Assembly (NCBI GenBank): GCA_937922675.1
Contig: CALAJN010000003.1
Coordinates: 115,330 to 179,329, forward strand
Length of the DNA: 64,000 nt
Direction: 5' to 3'
DNA from: an uncultured Granulosicoccaceae bacterium
Lineage (GTDB): Bacteria > Pseudomonadota > Gammaproteobacteria > Granulosicoccales > Granulosicoccaceae
In this document: positions 54,372 through 62,910 of the stretch, one piece after another
How the letters are laid out: every line of letters begins with the position of its first letter
Numbering within the stretch: position 1 is the stretch's first letter
Notes under the pieces: model-generated
What the model saw: only the letters and a program-made list of their open reading frames with translations
Database searches by the model: none
What the model was told of the DNA's origin: nothing
Program-made: the position numbers and the translations under genes

Positions 54372-55373
54372 TCATGGTGTTTTACCCGGTACAGAGGCTG
54401 GTGGGCGGGTGTCAGATCGGGATTGCACCGCAACGTTGCCAGAACGTCGGTTGCTTGCGCCTGCATCCAGCTCGCGGTGGCGTAATGACACACTGTCGCG
54501 CTGCTTTGAAAAGTGTGTAGCGAGTGCTTCGGACAGATAGACCGAGCGATGCCGCCCGCCAGTACAACCAATCGATACAGTCAGATAAGCGCGGTTCTCG
54601 CTCTCGAAGGCGGGCAGCCAGCGTGTCAACAAGTCGCGAATATCCGTGAACATGGCCATGACCTCAGGTTGGCGCTCCAGATACTCGATAATGGGTTCAT
54701 CGACACCAGTGAAGACTCGTAACTCAGGCTCCCAGTATGGGTTGGGCAGGCAGCGAACGTCAAAGGTGAAATCAGTGCTTGCCGGTGTGCCGTGCTTGAA
54801 GCCAAATGACTGAAAAATCAATGACAAACTGCTCGCTGTTCTGCCAAGCAGGTATGTCCTTATGAGTTCGCGTAAGTCGTGCAGATTGAACTGGCTGGTA
54901 TCGACAACAAGATCTGCCTGAGCCTTGACTGCGTCGAGTGCACGCGCCTCGTCATCGATGGCATTGGCCAGCGTTCTTGAGTGGCTACTCATGGGGTGTC
55001 TGCGACGCGTTTCTGAATAGCGAGTGAGTAGCGTCCTGCGGTCGCTGTCGAGAAAGAGCATCTCCACATCAACGTCATCGCGATTGCGCAGAGCTGCGAC
55101 AAGGTCGAGCAGTGCATCGCTTGATCCTCGTTCGCTGCGCATGTCGATGCCGATGGCAAGTCTGTCGTATTCGGAGTGGCCGTACTCAAGCAATCGATCA
55201 ATGACATCCGGCAGGAGGACTGCCGGCAGGTTGTCAATGCAGAAGAAGCCCTCATCCTCCAGTGTATGCAGGGCGACACTCTTGCCAGACCCTGATAGAC
55301 CAGTGACGATGGACAAGCGCGGAATGGCTGAGCTTGATTTGTCTGTCACATCATCGTTTGCTTTATCGCTCAT
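54372..55373 (-). CDS. rapZ: RNase adapter protein RapZ / P-loop nucleotide-binding protein
   Basis: P-loop protein; in enterics it guides RNase E to GlmZ small RNA. Walker A is VTGLSGSGKSVALHTLEDEGF near residue 25, then IDMRSERGSSD, FLDSDRRTLLTRYSETRRRHP and the C-terminal IGCTGGRHRSVYLSE. The product carries an N-terminal extra ~18 residues (MSDKANDDVTDKSSSA) and an unusual C-terminal tail of ~30 residues beyond the family end. Start ATG at 55373 is chosen over an upstream frame. Confidence 0.94.
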   Translation of the reverse strand: MSDKANDDVTDKSSSAIPRLSIVTGLSGSGKSVALHTLEDEGFFCIDNLPAVLLPDVIDRLLEYGHSEYDRLAIGIDMRSERGSSDALLDLVAALRNRDDVDVEMLFLDSDRRTLLTRYSETRRRHPMSSHSRTLANAIDDEARALDAVKAQADLVVDTSQFNLHDLRELIRTYLLGRTASSLSLIFQSFGFKHGTPASTDFTFDVRCLPNPYWEPELRVFTGVDEPIIEYLERQPEVMAMFTDIRDLLTRWLPAFESENRAYLTVSIGCTGGRHRSVYLSEALATHFSKQRDSVSLRHRELDAGASNRRSGNVAVQSRSDTRPPASVPGKTP

Positions 55374-55392
55374 ATCGGCTCCCTCCTCTCGG

Positions 55393-56376
55393 CTACTCGT
55401 GGTGGAGGTGTTCAGTGTTGGTAGGAGCGTTGCCGAGGAGGCGCGCCTGCTTTTCGACAAGATCCCTGGTGGCAGAGTACCCTCCCGCACGTAGGATATG
55501 GTCGCGTACAGCGGCCTCAACCAGCACCGCAAGGTTTCGACCTGGCGCCACCGGTATGGTTCGTTCGGCGATCTGCGAGCCCAAAAGCGTGCGGGTAGCC
55601 GAAGGCTCTGACATTCGATTGCCCTCGAAACTCAGTCCCTCAAGACCAACACCCGACACTTCTTGCAAGTGGATGATGCAACGCAGGATCTTGCGCTTGC
55701 GCGTGTGAGCGTCCCCGTACATGCGCGCAATGTTCAACACACCGAGGCCACGCACTTCAAGAAAATCCTGCAATAAAGGCGGGCAGCGCCCTTCGATGGT
55801 GTTCGGCGCGATGCGACTGAACTCGGGTGCGTCGTCGGCAACCAGAATGTGCCCACGACTTATCAATTCAAGCGCCAGTTCGCTTTTGCCTACGCTCGCG
55901 TCGCCGGTTATCAGGATCCCGGTGCCGAGTACATCCATCAGCACGCCGTGCACGATCTCCCGCTCGGCCAGAGCTCGCGTCAGTTCGTAGCGCAGGCCCT
56001 TGAGTAGCTCACCATAGGCAAGTTGAGAACCGATCAGCGCTATGTTGTGAGAATTGGCGAGTTCGACGAGTTGCGGCGGGGGCGTCAGACCGTCACTGAC
56101 CATGAACACATCAGAGGCCTTGATGAGCGGATACTCAAAGCGCTCCTCGGAGAGAGCGTTTTCATCAGAGAAACTACGTATCTCGGCAGCACCCAGCAGT
56201 TGGATGCGGTTGGCGCTGTTGTAGTTCAGTGGTCCGAGTAGTCGTGGGCGCTTACTCGCATCGCCATCACGTGTCAGTACGCGTTGGTGACCGCTGCCAC
56301 CGCCAAGCCAGTTGAGTCTCAGATCGTACTTGAAACGATCAAATGCATCAGCGACGCTGAGACGAGGAAAAGGCAC
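55393..56376 (-). CDS. hprK: HPr kinase/phosphorylase
   Basis: Phosphorylates and dephosphorylates HPr at the regulatory Ser. Walker A GDASVGKSELALELISRGH, capping region VADDAPEFSRIAPNTIEGRCPPLLQDFLEVRGLGVLNI, and the C-terminal HPrK signature GLSFEGNRMSEP. The 327-residue length is normal. It lies four bases after ptsN and upstream of rapZ, the classical order. Confidence 0.96.
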   Translation of the reverse strand: MPFPRLSVADAFDRFKYDLRLNWLGGGSGHQRVLTRDGDASKRPRLLGPLNYNSANRIQLLGAAEIRSFSDENALSEERFEYPLIKASDVFMVSDGLTPPPQLVELANSHNIALIGSQLAYGELLKGLRYELTRALAEREIVHGVLMDVLGTGILITGDASVGKSELALELISRGHILVADDAPEFSRIAPNTIEGRCPPLLQDFLEVRGLGVLNIARMYGDAHTRKRKILRCIIHLQEVSGVGLEGLSFEGNRMSEPSATRTLLGSQIAERTIPVAPGRNLAVLVEAAVRDHILRAGGYSATRDLVEKQARLLGNAPTNTEHLHHE

Positions 56377-56380
56377 GTCT

Positions 56381-56941
56381 TCAACGCGGGGGGCTTGTCG
56401 CGCAGAGGTATGACATCAGTTCATCTGCGTTTGCACAGTTGCGAATGGCTGTGCGTTGTTCGCTATCCTTGAAGCGCCGTGCGAGGGCGGCAAGGATCTG
56501 CAGGTGTTCGTCGTTGCAATCCTCTGGAACCAATAATCCAACCACAACATCCACCGGGACGTCGTCGGCGGCATCAAAGTCTACCCCTTCGGACAGGGTG
56601 ACCAGAGCTGCGAGCGGCTCCTCGATGCCAGGCAGGCGACTGTGCGGCAATGCAAAACCATGTCCTATACCTGTACTGCCCAGCCTCTCGCGCGTTATGA
56701 GAGCGTCGAGGATACTCATGTCCGAGATCGTCGGCTCGGTGTCCGCGTCATCTTTATCGGCATCACGGCCAGAGTCAGCATCAGAGCCGGGGTTGGCAGA
56801 CGCGTCTTCACTGGCTGTGTCGTCTTCACGCAACGAGGCGCCGAGTAACTCCGCAAGAGTTTGCAGCGCACGCTTTTTGCTGCGAATTTCACGGTCGCAC
56901 AGAATGCGATCGGACGTGAGTAGATCGGGCAGGTCTGTCAT
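56381..56941 (-). CDS. ptsN: PTS IIA-Ntr protein PtsN with acidic insert
   Basis: Terminal phosphoacceptor of the nitrogen PTS, linked to potassium and nitrogen control. The EIIA fold is seen in ALITRERLGSTGIGHGFALPHSRLPG with the active His, then LVTLSEGVDF and the C-terminal NCANADELMSYL. The protein is 186 residues rather than about 155: residues ~40-72 form a strongly acidic insert (ASEDASANPGSDADSGRDAD...) between the first helix and the His motif. Such an insert is not usual in PtsN. Confidence 0.93.
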   Translation of the reverse strand: MTDLPDLLTSDRILCDREIRSKKRALQTLAELLGASLREDDTASEDASANPGSDADSGRDADKDDADTEPTISDMSILDALITRERLGSTGIGHGFALPHSRLPGIEEPLAALVTLSEGVDFDAADDVPVDVVVGLLVPEDCNDEHLQILAALARRFKDSEQRTAIRNCANADELMSYLCATSPPR

Positions 56942-57097
56942 GCTTTACAGCGGTCGCGAACACAATAGCCGAAGTCTATAGCGCCGCTCGGCCCTCGTGT
57001 AGATTGGATCGAGGACTGATCATCCCTTCCGGAACATCACTACTGACGAACAGTAATAGATCTTGCTGTTTCGCGGATCAGTTGCCTGGCCCAAAAG

Positions 57098-57123
57098 CAG
57101 GTGCCGACTCGCGCCGGCACCTG
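57098..57123 (-). terminator. Terminator downstream of hpf
   Basis: On the minus strand CAGGTGCCG and CGGCACCTG form a perfect 9-bp stem with an 8-base loop, followed by CTTTTGG. It lies 35 bases after the hpf stop, suggesting that hpf ends a transcript and ptsN starts a new one. Confidence 0.65.
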
Positions 57124-57157
57124 GCATTCGCACTGTTCAGCAGTTCTGGGCGAGTGT

Positions 57158-57517
57158 CTAGTCGACCTCGAACTCGGCTATTTCAAGCGGCTCGTCGATC
57201 GGTACTCGGTCCAGATTCTGGCGTCGGCGGGCCTTGCCCTGGACGTCCTTGTGCCTGATTAGTTGTCGGTCCAGTTTGTCGGTCAACAGATCAATGGCGG
57301 CATACATGTCAGGTTCGGTGGTGTCAGCATAGAGGCGTGCACCGGATACATCGATCGTGGCCTCTGCCTTCTGTCGCGACTTCTCCTCAACGGTCAATAT
57401 GACGTGGATTCCGGACAATCTTGAAGAGTGTCGTTGCAGGCGTTTCATCTTGCCCGACACGTAGTTGCGCATCGACTGCGTAACGTCGACATGGTGACCG
57501 GTTACTGTGAGGTTCAT
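57158..57517 (-). CDS. hpf: Ribosome hibernation promoting factor
   Basis: Stalls and dimerises ribosomes in stationary phase. Family features: LTVTGHHVDVTQSMRNYVSGKMKRLQRH, VEEKSRQKAEATIDVSGARLYADTTEPDMYAAIDLLTDKLDRQLIRHKD, with a short acidic tail. The 119-residue length corresponds to a short-to-intermediate HPF without the long C-terminal domain. Start ATG at 57517 has GGAGA five bases upstream; a TTG at 57529 is possible. It follows rpoN, as in most gammaproteobacteria. Confidence 0.95.
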   Translation of the reverse strand: MNLTVTGHHVDVTQSMRNYVSGKMKRLQRHSSRLSGIHVILTVEEKSRQKAEATIDVSGARLYADTTEPDMYAAIDLLTDKLDRQLIRHKDVQGKARRRQNLDRVPIDEPLEIAEFEVD

Positions 57518-57961
57518 AAGCGTCTCCAAAAGCTGACCCCTTCGGGGGTAGGTAGGTGGACTTGCTTGGCACGTCAGCTGGCCTTGTCCGCTGGCTCAAT
57601 AATCCATGCGATGTCGTTTTGACGCCATGGTATTGGCAGTTGGAAGGCAGTGAATCGCTCCACGTCAGCGTGACGATAGAGCAGGGTCTGACTGACCCTG
57701 CACGTGAGCAGCTGTTGCTACTCGCGTTTGTGTCCCGATGAGCATCATTCCGCCTTAAGACAAGTGCGGTGTTGGGTTTGCGGCTTGAGTCGTTGCCGAG
57801 CAAATCCCTGGCTGATGCGTGCGGGTATTGAGCGGGCACTCTATGGGGGGCGGCGTTCGAACGGCGCACAGCCTGTCTGTCTATTGTCTCGCGTGCAAAA
57901 CTGATTGCCGAAACGCCCGAGGGCGTGGCATCTGTAACAGTCAGCTTGCAAGACCGAGTAA
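57518..57961. other. Intergenic region between rpoN and hpf
   Basis: 444 bases with no well-supported gene. On the minus strand the rpoN end is followed by a terminator-like hairpin (57913-57926). A perfect 8-bp hairpin with stem GCAGGGTC/GACCCTGC occurs at 57681-57701. ACCCC/GGGGT pairing lies just before hpf. A 61-residue plus-strand frame (57556-57741, LNNPCDVVLTPWYWQLEGSESL) looks somewhat protein-like but has no ribosome site and encloses the hairpin; I do not annotate it as a gene. Confidence 0.4.
57913..57926 (-). terminator. Terminator-like hairpin after rpoN
   Basis: Minus-strand ACGCC-CTCG-GGCGT hairpin followed by TTTCGG, 36 bases after the rpoN stop. Short stem with a short T-run, so a moderate terminator at best. 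Confidence 0.45.
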
Positions 57962-59644
57962 TCAATTCAGGCGTTTACGCTCGTTGGACGGTGGTATTGA
58001 CATGGACTCACGGTACTTGGCTACCGTGCGTCGCGCAACCTGTATTCCCTCAGCGACCAAAGTACTGGCGATCTTGCTATCAGACAAGGGTTTTGTTGCA
58101 TCCTCCGCAGCAATAAATTTGCGAATCATGGCTCGTATCGCAGTTGCTGAGCATTCCCCACCGTTAGCGGTTGAAACATGGCTTGAGAAGAAATATTTAA
58201 ATTCGAATATACCCCTTGGTGTGTGGATATATTTTTGGGTTGTAACACGTGAAATGGTCGATTCGTGCAATGTGAGTTGTTCAGCGATATCGCGCAGGAC
58301 CAAGGGCTTCATGGCTTCATCGCCGTACTCGAGGAAGGCTCTTTGACGCTCGACAATGGCGGTTGCTACGCGCAGCAGGGTTTCATTGCGAGATTGCAGG
58401 CTCTTGATAAACCAGCGAGCCTCCTGGAGGTTGTTCCGCATGAAGGCATTGTCATCGCTCTTGTCGGCGCGTTTGACCATGCCCGCATAAAGTGCGTTGA
58501 TACCCAGCTTCGGTGCGATGTCCGGGTTGAGTTCGACGCGCCAGACGCCTTTCTGCTTCTTCACGAATACATCGGGCACGATGTATTGATCATGATCATT
58601 GACCAGTTGACGCCCGGGTCGGGGGTTCAGGCTGCGAATGATTTTGATAGCTGCCTGAAGCGTGTCTTCATCGATCTTGAGCATACGACGCAGACGTGCG
58701 AAGTCGTGAGCGGCTAGCAAGTCGAGATGATTGGCTGCGATAGTCTTTGCATGTTCCACTGATGCGTTTTCAGGCATCTGCGATAGCTGTATGGTCATGC
58801 ACTCAGCTGCGCTGCGCGCGCCGCAGCCAGCAGGGTCCAAATGTTGTATCAGGTGCAGGACACTCTCAAACTCGTCCACTTTGACGCCCTCTTCGCGAGC
58901 ACCGAATTCGATGTTAAGACCCTCGATCAGTGAATCCACGTCATCGAGCAGATAGCCATTGTTGTCGATGGCGTCGATGATGGTTTCTGCAATAACCTGA
59001 TCACGATCTGACAAGGGCGCAAAGCGTATTTGCTCATTAAGGTGATCCTGAATGCTGGCCAGCCCCGCGTTATGGAACTCCGTGAAATCACGACCCTCAC
59101 CCTCGGGCGCCGTGCCCGTGCTGGCAGGCGCTACGGGTTCGTAAACATCTTCCCAGGCGCTATCGACCGGGAGATCATCTGGCATCACATCTTCGGCGGA
59201 GGGCGCGTTGCCCGATATGTCCTGCATCTCGACACCGATGTCGTAATCACTCGGCAACTCATCGACGATGTTGGCCTGCTCGAATTCGGCGGAATCAAAT
59301 TCAGCGAGCGTGGCGTCCAGCTCGGCGATTTCCCAAGGGTCGTCGTCAGAGCCCTTGTCGTCTGCTGCGGTTTCTCGCTCGCGTCGATCCTCAGCTGCAT
59401 CGCGGGCCGCGTCTCGGGCGCTCTCGAGGGACTCGCGGTGATCATCGCCATCGCCGGCTGCGTCGCTGGCGTCCGGGGCGCTGCCATCGTCCTCCTGCAT
59501 CTCGAGCATGGGATTGCTCTCGAGCGCCTCCTGGATTTCTCCCTGGAGCTCCAAGGTGGAGAGTTGCAGCAGTTTGATTGCCTGCTGCAGCTGCGGAGTC
59601 ATGGCCAAGGACTGGCCCATCTTCATCTGCAGCGACTGTTTCAT
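57962..59644 (-). CDS. rpoN: RNA polymerase sigma-54 factor
   Basis: Sigma factor for enhancer-dependent promoters (nitrogen, motility, stress). Region I (MKQSLQMKMGQSLAMTPQLQQAIKLLQLSTLEL), an acidic region II (~50-180, very Asp/Glu rich), the core-binding domain, and the C-terminal RpoN box ARRTVAKYRESM are present. The 560-residue length is above the enteric ~477 owing to the expanded acidic region. Start ATG at 59644 is unambiguous. It lies downstream of lptB and a dehydratase gene, with a 212-base gap. Confidence 0.97.
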   Translation of the reverse strand: MKQSLQMKMGQSLAMTPQLQQAIKLLQLSTLELQGEIQEALESNPMLEMQEDDGSAPDASDAAGDGDDHRESLESARDAARDAAEDRRERETAADDKGSDDDPWEIAELDATLAEFDSAEFEQANIVDELPSDYDIGVEMQDISGNAPSAEDVMPDDLPVDSAWEDVYEPVAPASTGTAPEGEGRDFTEFHNAGLASIQDHLNEQIRFAPLSDRDQVIAETIIDAIDNNGYLLDDVDSLIEGLNIEFGAREEGVKVDEFESVLHLIQHLDPAGCGARSAAECMTIQLSQMPENASVEHAKTIAANHLDLLAAHDFARLRRMLKIDEDTLQAAIKIIRSLNPRPGRQLVNDHDQYIVPDVFVKKQKGVWRVELNPDIAPKLGINALYAGMVKRADKSDDNAFMRNNLQEARWFIKSLQSRNETLLRVATAIVERQRAFLEYGDEAMKPLVLRDIAEQLTLHESTISRVTTQKYIHTPRGIFEFKYFFSSHVSTANGGECSATAIRAMIRKFIAAEDATKPLSDSKIASTLVAEGIQVARRTVAKYRESMSIPPSNERKRLN

Positions 59645-59726
59645 ACCGAATGCTCTACCCGTGGCTGTGCAGACCGACGACCTGCGCGAACGAGTATGGC
59701 TCACCCTCAAGCGAATTCAACTTGTA

Positions 59727-59746
59727 CCGCCGTGGGGTCGGGCCCC
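59727..59746 (+). repeat. GC palindrome shared with the slt 3' end, copy 2
   Basis: Differs at one base from 36518-36537 in the same orientation. Here it forms GTGGGG/CCCCAC with a short loop and lies 82 bases upstream of the rpoN start, between rpoN and the dehydratase gene. Confidence 0.5.
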
Positions 59747-59856
59747 ACTAACCATATGATACGTAAAGAAAAATGATGGATTTTGGTGCATTTTTCGACG
59801 CTACCAGGCCGAAATAAGTGCGTTTTCCTGCCTGTTAAGCGCTCAACAGGCCGTTG

Positions 59857-60876
59857 TCATGCTGCAGGAGTGCGGTCCGCAAGCGCTGGGCTACCCTGGA
59901 GAGCCAAGGCCAACAGGTCCGAATCGACATTTCCGCCCGAGGCCACAACCACCACGTCTTCCCCGGGGTGCGTGTCGGTTTGAGTGAGAGCCGCTGCCAG
60001 AGCTACAGCTCCTCCCGGTTCGACAAGGATCTTCAGATACCGCAGCGCCACAGCCATCGCGTTGAGTACCGCGGAGTCGGGCACGCTGAGACCCGGACCG
60101 CAGTACTGCTGCATGATCGGGAATGTCAGCTCTCCGGGCATGGGCGTGACGATCGCGTCGCAGTGCGTGATTGGGGTGCGCTCATTGCCAAGACGTTTCC
60201 CGGCAGCAAGGGACCGACAAGTATCGTCAGCGGTTTCCGGCTCAACGGGCCGGACCCGCAGACCCGGTGCGCTTTCGGACAGGGCAAGCGCTATTCCTGC
60301 CGTCAGGCCGCCTCCGCCGCAGCAGGTGAGTACATCCGCACCGGATAGCCCGGCCAAGTCGGCCTGTTGTGCGAGCTCAACCCCACAGGTGGCCTGTCCG
60401 GCGATCACTCGCGGGTCGTCGTAGGGTCGAATGAGCGTCAGGCCGCGGTCGTTGGCCATTTGCGCCCCTAGCTCCTCTCGGGATTCACCACCGGCTCGGT
60501 CGTAGGTGATGACCTCGGCCCCAAGCGACTGTGTCGCTTGCAATTTCGCATGCGGTGCGTCGAGAGGCATGATGATCGTCGCCCTGATGCCCAGCCTTGA
60601 TGCGGCAGCGGCAACCCCTTGTGCGTGATTGCCAGATGAGTAAGCGATGACGCCGCCCTCGCGCTCCTCCTTGTTCAGTGAGCTCAAGGCATTCCATGCG
60701 CCTCTGAATTTGAATGATCCGGTGAGCTGGAGACACTCAGCCTTGACCAGAACACGTCTGCCGGCTGCACGGTTGAGCAATTCATTCTCAAGCAGTGGAG
60801 TGACCACTGCCACACCTGCTACGCGCCGAGTCGCTGCGCGAATATCATCTTGCGTTACCGCAAGGGTGTCACTCAT
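59857..60876 (-). CDS. Threonine/serine dehydratase or related PLP racemase-lyase
   Basis: PLP fold type II enzyme. Motifs: [17 protein letters not shown] (PLP lysine), [38 protein letters not shown] and [12 protein letters not shown]. It lacks the ACT regulatory region of IlvA and has 339 residues, so it may be a catabolic threonine/serine dehydratase, a serine racemase or a hydroxyaspartate lyase; these cannot be separated by eye. Its ATG overlaps the lptB stop (ATGA), an unusual insertion between lptB and rpoN. Confidence 0.88.
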   Translation of the reverse strand: MSDTLAVTQDDIRAATRRVAGVAVVTPLLENELLNRAAGRRVLVKAECLQLTGSFKFRGAWNALSSLNKEEREGGVIAYSSGNHAQGVAAAASRLGIRATIIMPLDAPHAKLQATQSLGAEVITYDRAGGESREELGAQMANDRGLTLIRPYDDPRVIAGQATCGVELAQQADLAGLSGADVLTCCGGGGLTAGIALALSESAPGLRVRPVEPETADDTCRSLAAGKRLGNERTPITHCDAIVTPMPGELTFPIMQQYCGPGLSVPDSAVLNAMAVALRYLKILVEPGGAVALAAALTQTDTHPGEDVVVVASGGNVDSDLLALALQGSPALADRTPAA

Positions 60877-61688
60877 ATACGAAAGTCTTCACCGAGATAG
60901 ACGCGCTTGACCTCTTCGTTTGCCAGCAACTTCGCCGAATTTCCCTCAGCGATCAGTTTTCCGTTCGACAGTATGTACGCGCGATCACAAATGCCAAGCG
61001 TCTCGCGGACGTTGTGATCGGTGATCAATACGCCAATACCGCGCTCCTTGAGGTGCGTCACGATACGCTGGATTTCTATGATGGAGATCGGATCGACACC
61101 GGCAAAGGGTTCGTCCAACAAAATGAAGCCGGGCTCGGCTGCCAACGCACGCGCAATCTCTACACGGCGTCGCTCGCCTCCGGAAAGGCTGATGCCAAGA
61201 CTGTCGCGGATATGCGTGATCTGTAGTTCTTCGAGCAAAGCTTCCGCACGATCACGCCGCATGTCGGCGGTAAGCTCTCGTCGGATTTCGAGAATAGAGG
61301 TTATATTCTGTTCGACGGTTAGTTGTCTGAACACTGAAGCTTCTTGCGGAAGGTATCCAACGCCGAGACGGGCTCGTGCATGCATTGGGTAAGAGGTGAT
61401 GTCCTGATTGTCGAGCATGATGCTGCCACTGTCAGGGCGTACAAGTCCAACAACCATGTAGAAGCAAGTGGTCTTGCCGGCACCGTTTGGCCCGAGCAGA
61501 CCGACAATATCGCCACTGTCTACACTGATCGATACACCTTCGAGAATGCGCCGCTTCTTGTAGGCCTTGTGCAGATCATTGGCGCGCAAACTGCGCTTTT
61601 GAATCACCGGTTGTTCGTCGAGAGTTACCGGCTCACGACGCTCGGCAACACGCCTGTCTGCATCGGCTCTGTCCAGAGGGGCGTTCAT
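60873..61688 (-). CDS. lptB: LPS export ABC transporter ATP-binding protein LptB
   Basis: Cytoplasmic ATPase powering LPS transport to the outer membrane. Walker [18 protein letters not shown]-loop [10 protein letters not shown], signature [15 protein letters not shown], Walker [14 protein letters not shown] and H-loop [10 protein letters not shown]. The first ~34 residues ([19 protein letters not shown]...) are an extension over the usual ~240-residue protein. The gene overlaps lptA (four bases) and the downstream dehydratase (four bases). Confidence 0.97.
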   Translation of the reverse strand: MNAPLDRADADRRVAERREPVTLDEQPVIQKRSLRANDLHKAYKKRRILEGVSISVDSGDIVGLLGPNGAGKTTCFYMVVGLVRPDSGSIMLDNQDITSYPMHARARLGVGYLPQEASVFRQLTVEQNITSILEIRRELTADMRRDRAEALLEELQITHIRDSLGISLSGGERRRVEIARALAAEPGFILLDEPFAGVDPISIIEIQRIVTHLKERGIGVLITDHNVRETLGICDRAYILSNGKLIAEGNSAKLLANEEVKRVYLGEDFRI

Positions 61689-62245
61689 CGGTTGCGAGAC
61701 GGGGGTTCTATGCGAATCTGCACTCGCCCAGAGTCATTGCTGTTTGATTCACCTTCAGCACGGACTGTCTGGGTTGTCGCATTGAATACAATTCGTTCGC
61801 TGCTCAGTCTTTGTCCGGGTTGGGTGAGCGTCGCATCTCCTTCGAGTACCAGGGATCCGTCCACTGCATCGTAGACGATGCGCCCAGCTTCTCCCCGCAT
61901 TTGTTCACCGGACTCGTTGTCTTGTTCGAATCCTAGCGGAGACCCAGTTCCTACGATGCTAGCGAGGCGACCATCCTGCAGAGCGATCTCGATGCGCTCA
62001 GCGGTGATCAGCATCGTTCCTTGGCTGATACGCACGTTTCCTTCCAGTATCTGGCGACCAGCACGTTCATCGAACTCCGAGCGATCTGCCGCAATATCAA
62101 TAGGCTGATCCAGATCGCTTTCTCGCGCCAGCGCCTCGGTAGCCATCACGTTTACGCATAGCACCAATGCATAGACGGTCCATGCAACGGCTGTTGAGTG
62201 CCTGGCAGCAGCAACGCGCAAAGGCAAGAGGGCAGTGGGCATCAT
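61685..62245 (-). CDS. lptA: LPS transport periplasmic protein LptA
   Basis: Periplasmic bridge protein. A signal peptide (~20-38, [20 protein letters not shown]) precedes an OstA-like beta-jellyroll: [63 protein letters not shown]. The 186-residue length is normal. It overlaps lptB and follows lptC by 23 bases. Confidence 0.93.
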   Translation of the reverse strand: MMPTALLPLRVAAARHSTAVAWTVYALVLCVNVMATEALARESDLDQPIDIAADRSEFDERAGRQILEGNVRISQGTMLITAERIEIALQDGRLASIVGTGSPLGFEQDNESGEQMRGEAGRIVYDAVDGSLVLEGDATLTQPGQRLSSERIVFNATTQTVRAEGESNSNDSGRVQIRIEPPSRNR

Positions 62246-62268
62246 CGGTTAGTCGCAGTGTCTGCAGG

Positions 62269-62868
62269 TTAGCGGGCCACCTCATAACGTGCTGATACGC
62301 CTGAGTGCAGCTCGAGCTTGCCTGCCTTTACTGACGACTGCAAGCCGTTGGCTTCCACGATCATACCGGGCGTTTCAATACGTACGGGGTCGTTTGTGTG
62401 CAGCTCATCCGTATCCAGAGCTATGGCCACATTGCTGCCGAGAATGGTCATTGGAACAGAACTCTCGGAATCATTGAGGGTCCGGTTGATACGCACCGAT
62501 CCGAGCAAGGTGAAGATGTCAGGCTCGCGCGTCAGATGCCCCTTGTCTGCGGTCACGTGCCAGACTGCAGGTTCGCGCGTCAGCGTGAGCGCAGGAAGCG
62601 TGACTTCGGCTCGTCCATCATCAGGAAAGTGTGCAAGACGCGTCCCCTCAAGTCTGTAGGCAAGGGTGCCTGTTTCATCGAAGTGGCGCGTGCTGAAGTC
62701 TTCCAGCAAATAGTCCGCCTGGCTTTCGCTGATCGTCATGGGAGCCTCTGGTAGGAGCGTTGCCGGGTCTTCAACCCAATTTCGGATCAGAATGGCGGCA
62801 AGGATCAGCGGAACCAGCAGCCAGTAGCGGGACATCCAGCGCGATAAATTGTTGTCGTCGCTCACCAC
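62269..62868 (-). CDS. lptC: LPS export system protein LptC
   Basis: Bitopic inner-membrane protein linking LptFGB to LptA. One N-terminal transmembrane segment (YWLLVPLILAAILI) and a periplasmic domain with ADYLLEDFSTRHFDETGTLAYRLEGTRLAHFPDDG, and HVTADKGHLTREPDIFTLLGSVRINR. The 199-residue length is normal. Between kdsD and this gene there are only 42 bases; kdsC, normally here, is absent. Confidence 0.93.
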   Translation of the reverse strand: MVSDDNNLSRWMSRYWLLVPLILAAILIRNWVEDPATLLPEAPMTISESQADYLLEDFSTRHFDETGTLAYRLEGTRLAHFPDDGRAEVTLPALTLTREPAVWHVTADKGHLTREPDIFTLLGSVRINRTLNDSESSVPMTILGSNVAIALDTDELHTNDPVRIETPGMIVEANGLQSSVKAGKLELHSGVSARYEVAR

Positions 62869-62910
62869 AGTGCCTCATGTGCAAAGAGCTTGCTCATGCG
62901 GTGCACCTCA

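Noticed and set aside
57565..57585. Sigma-54 promoter (TTGGCACG...) upstream of hpf
   Set aside because: The GG and GC doublets are spaced one base too far apart for a -24/-12 element, and it is on the wrong strand for hpf.
57556..57741. 61-residue plus-strand frame in the rpoN-hpf gap
   Set aside because: Fairly protein-like but no ribosome site, opposite to the operon, and it encloses an 8-bp hairpin; kept only as a note.
57387..57965. 192-residue minus-strand frame between rpoN and hpf
   Set aside because: Composition is low-complexity and not protein-like; it overlaps hpf and contains hairpins.
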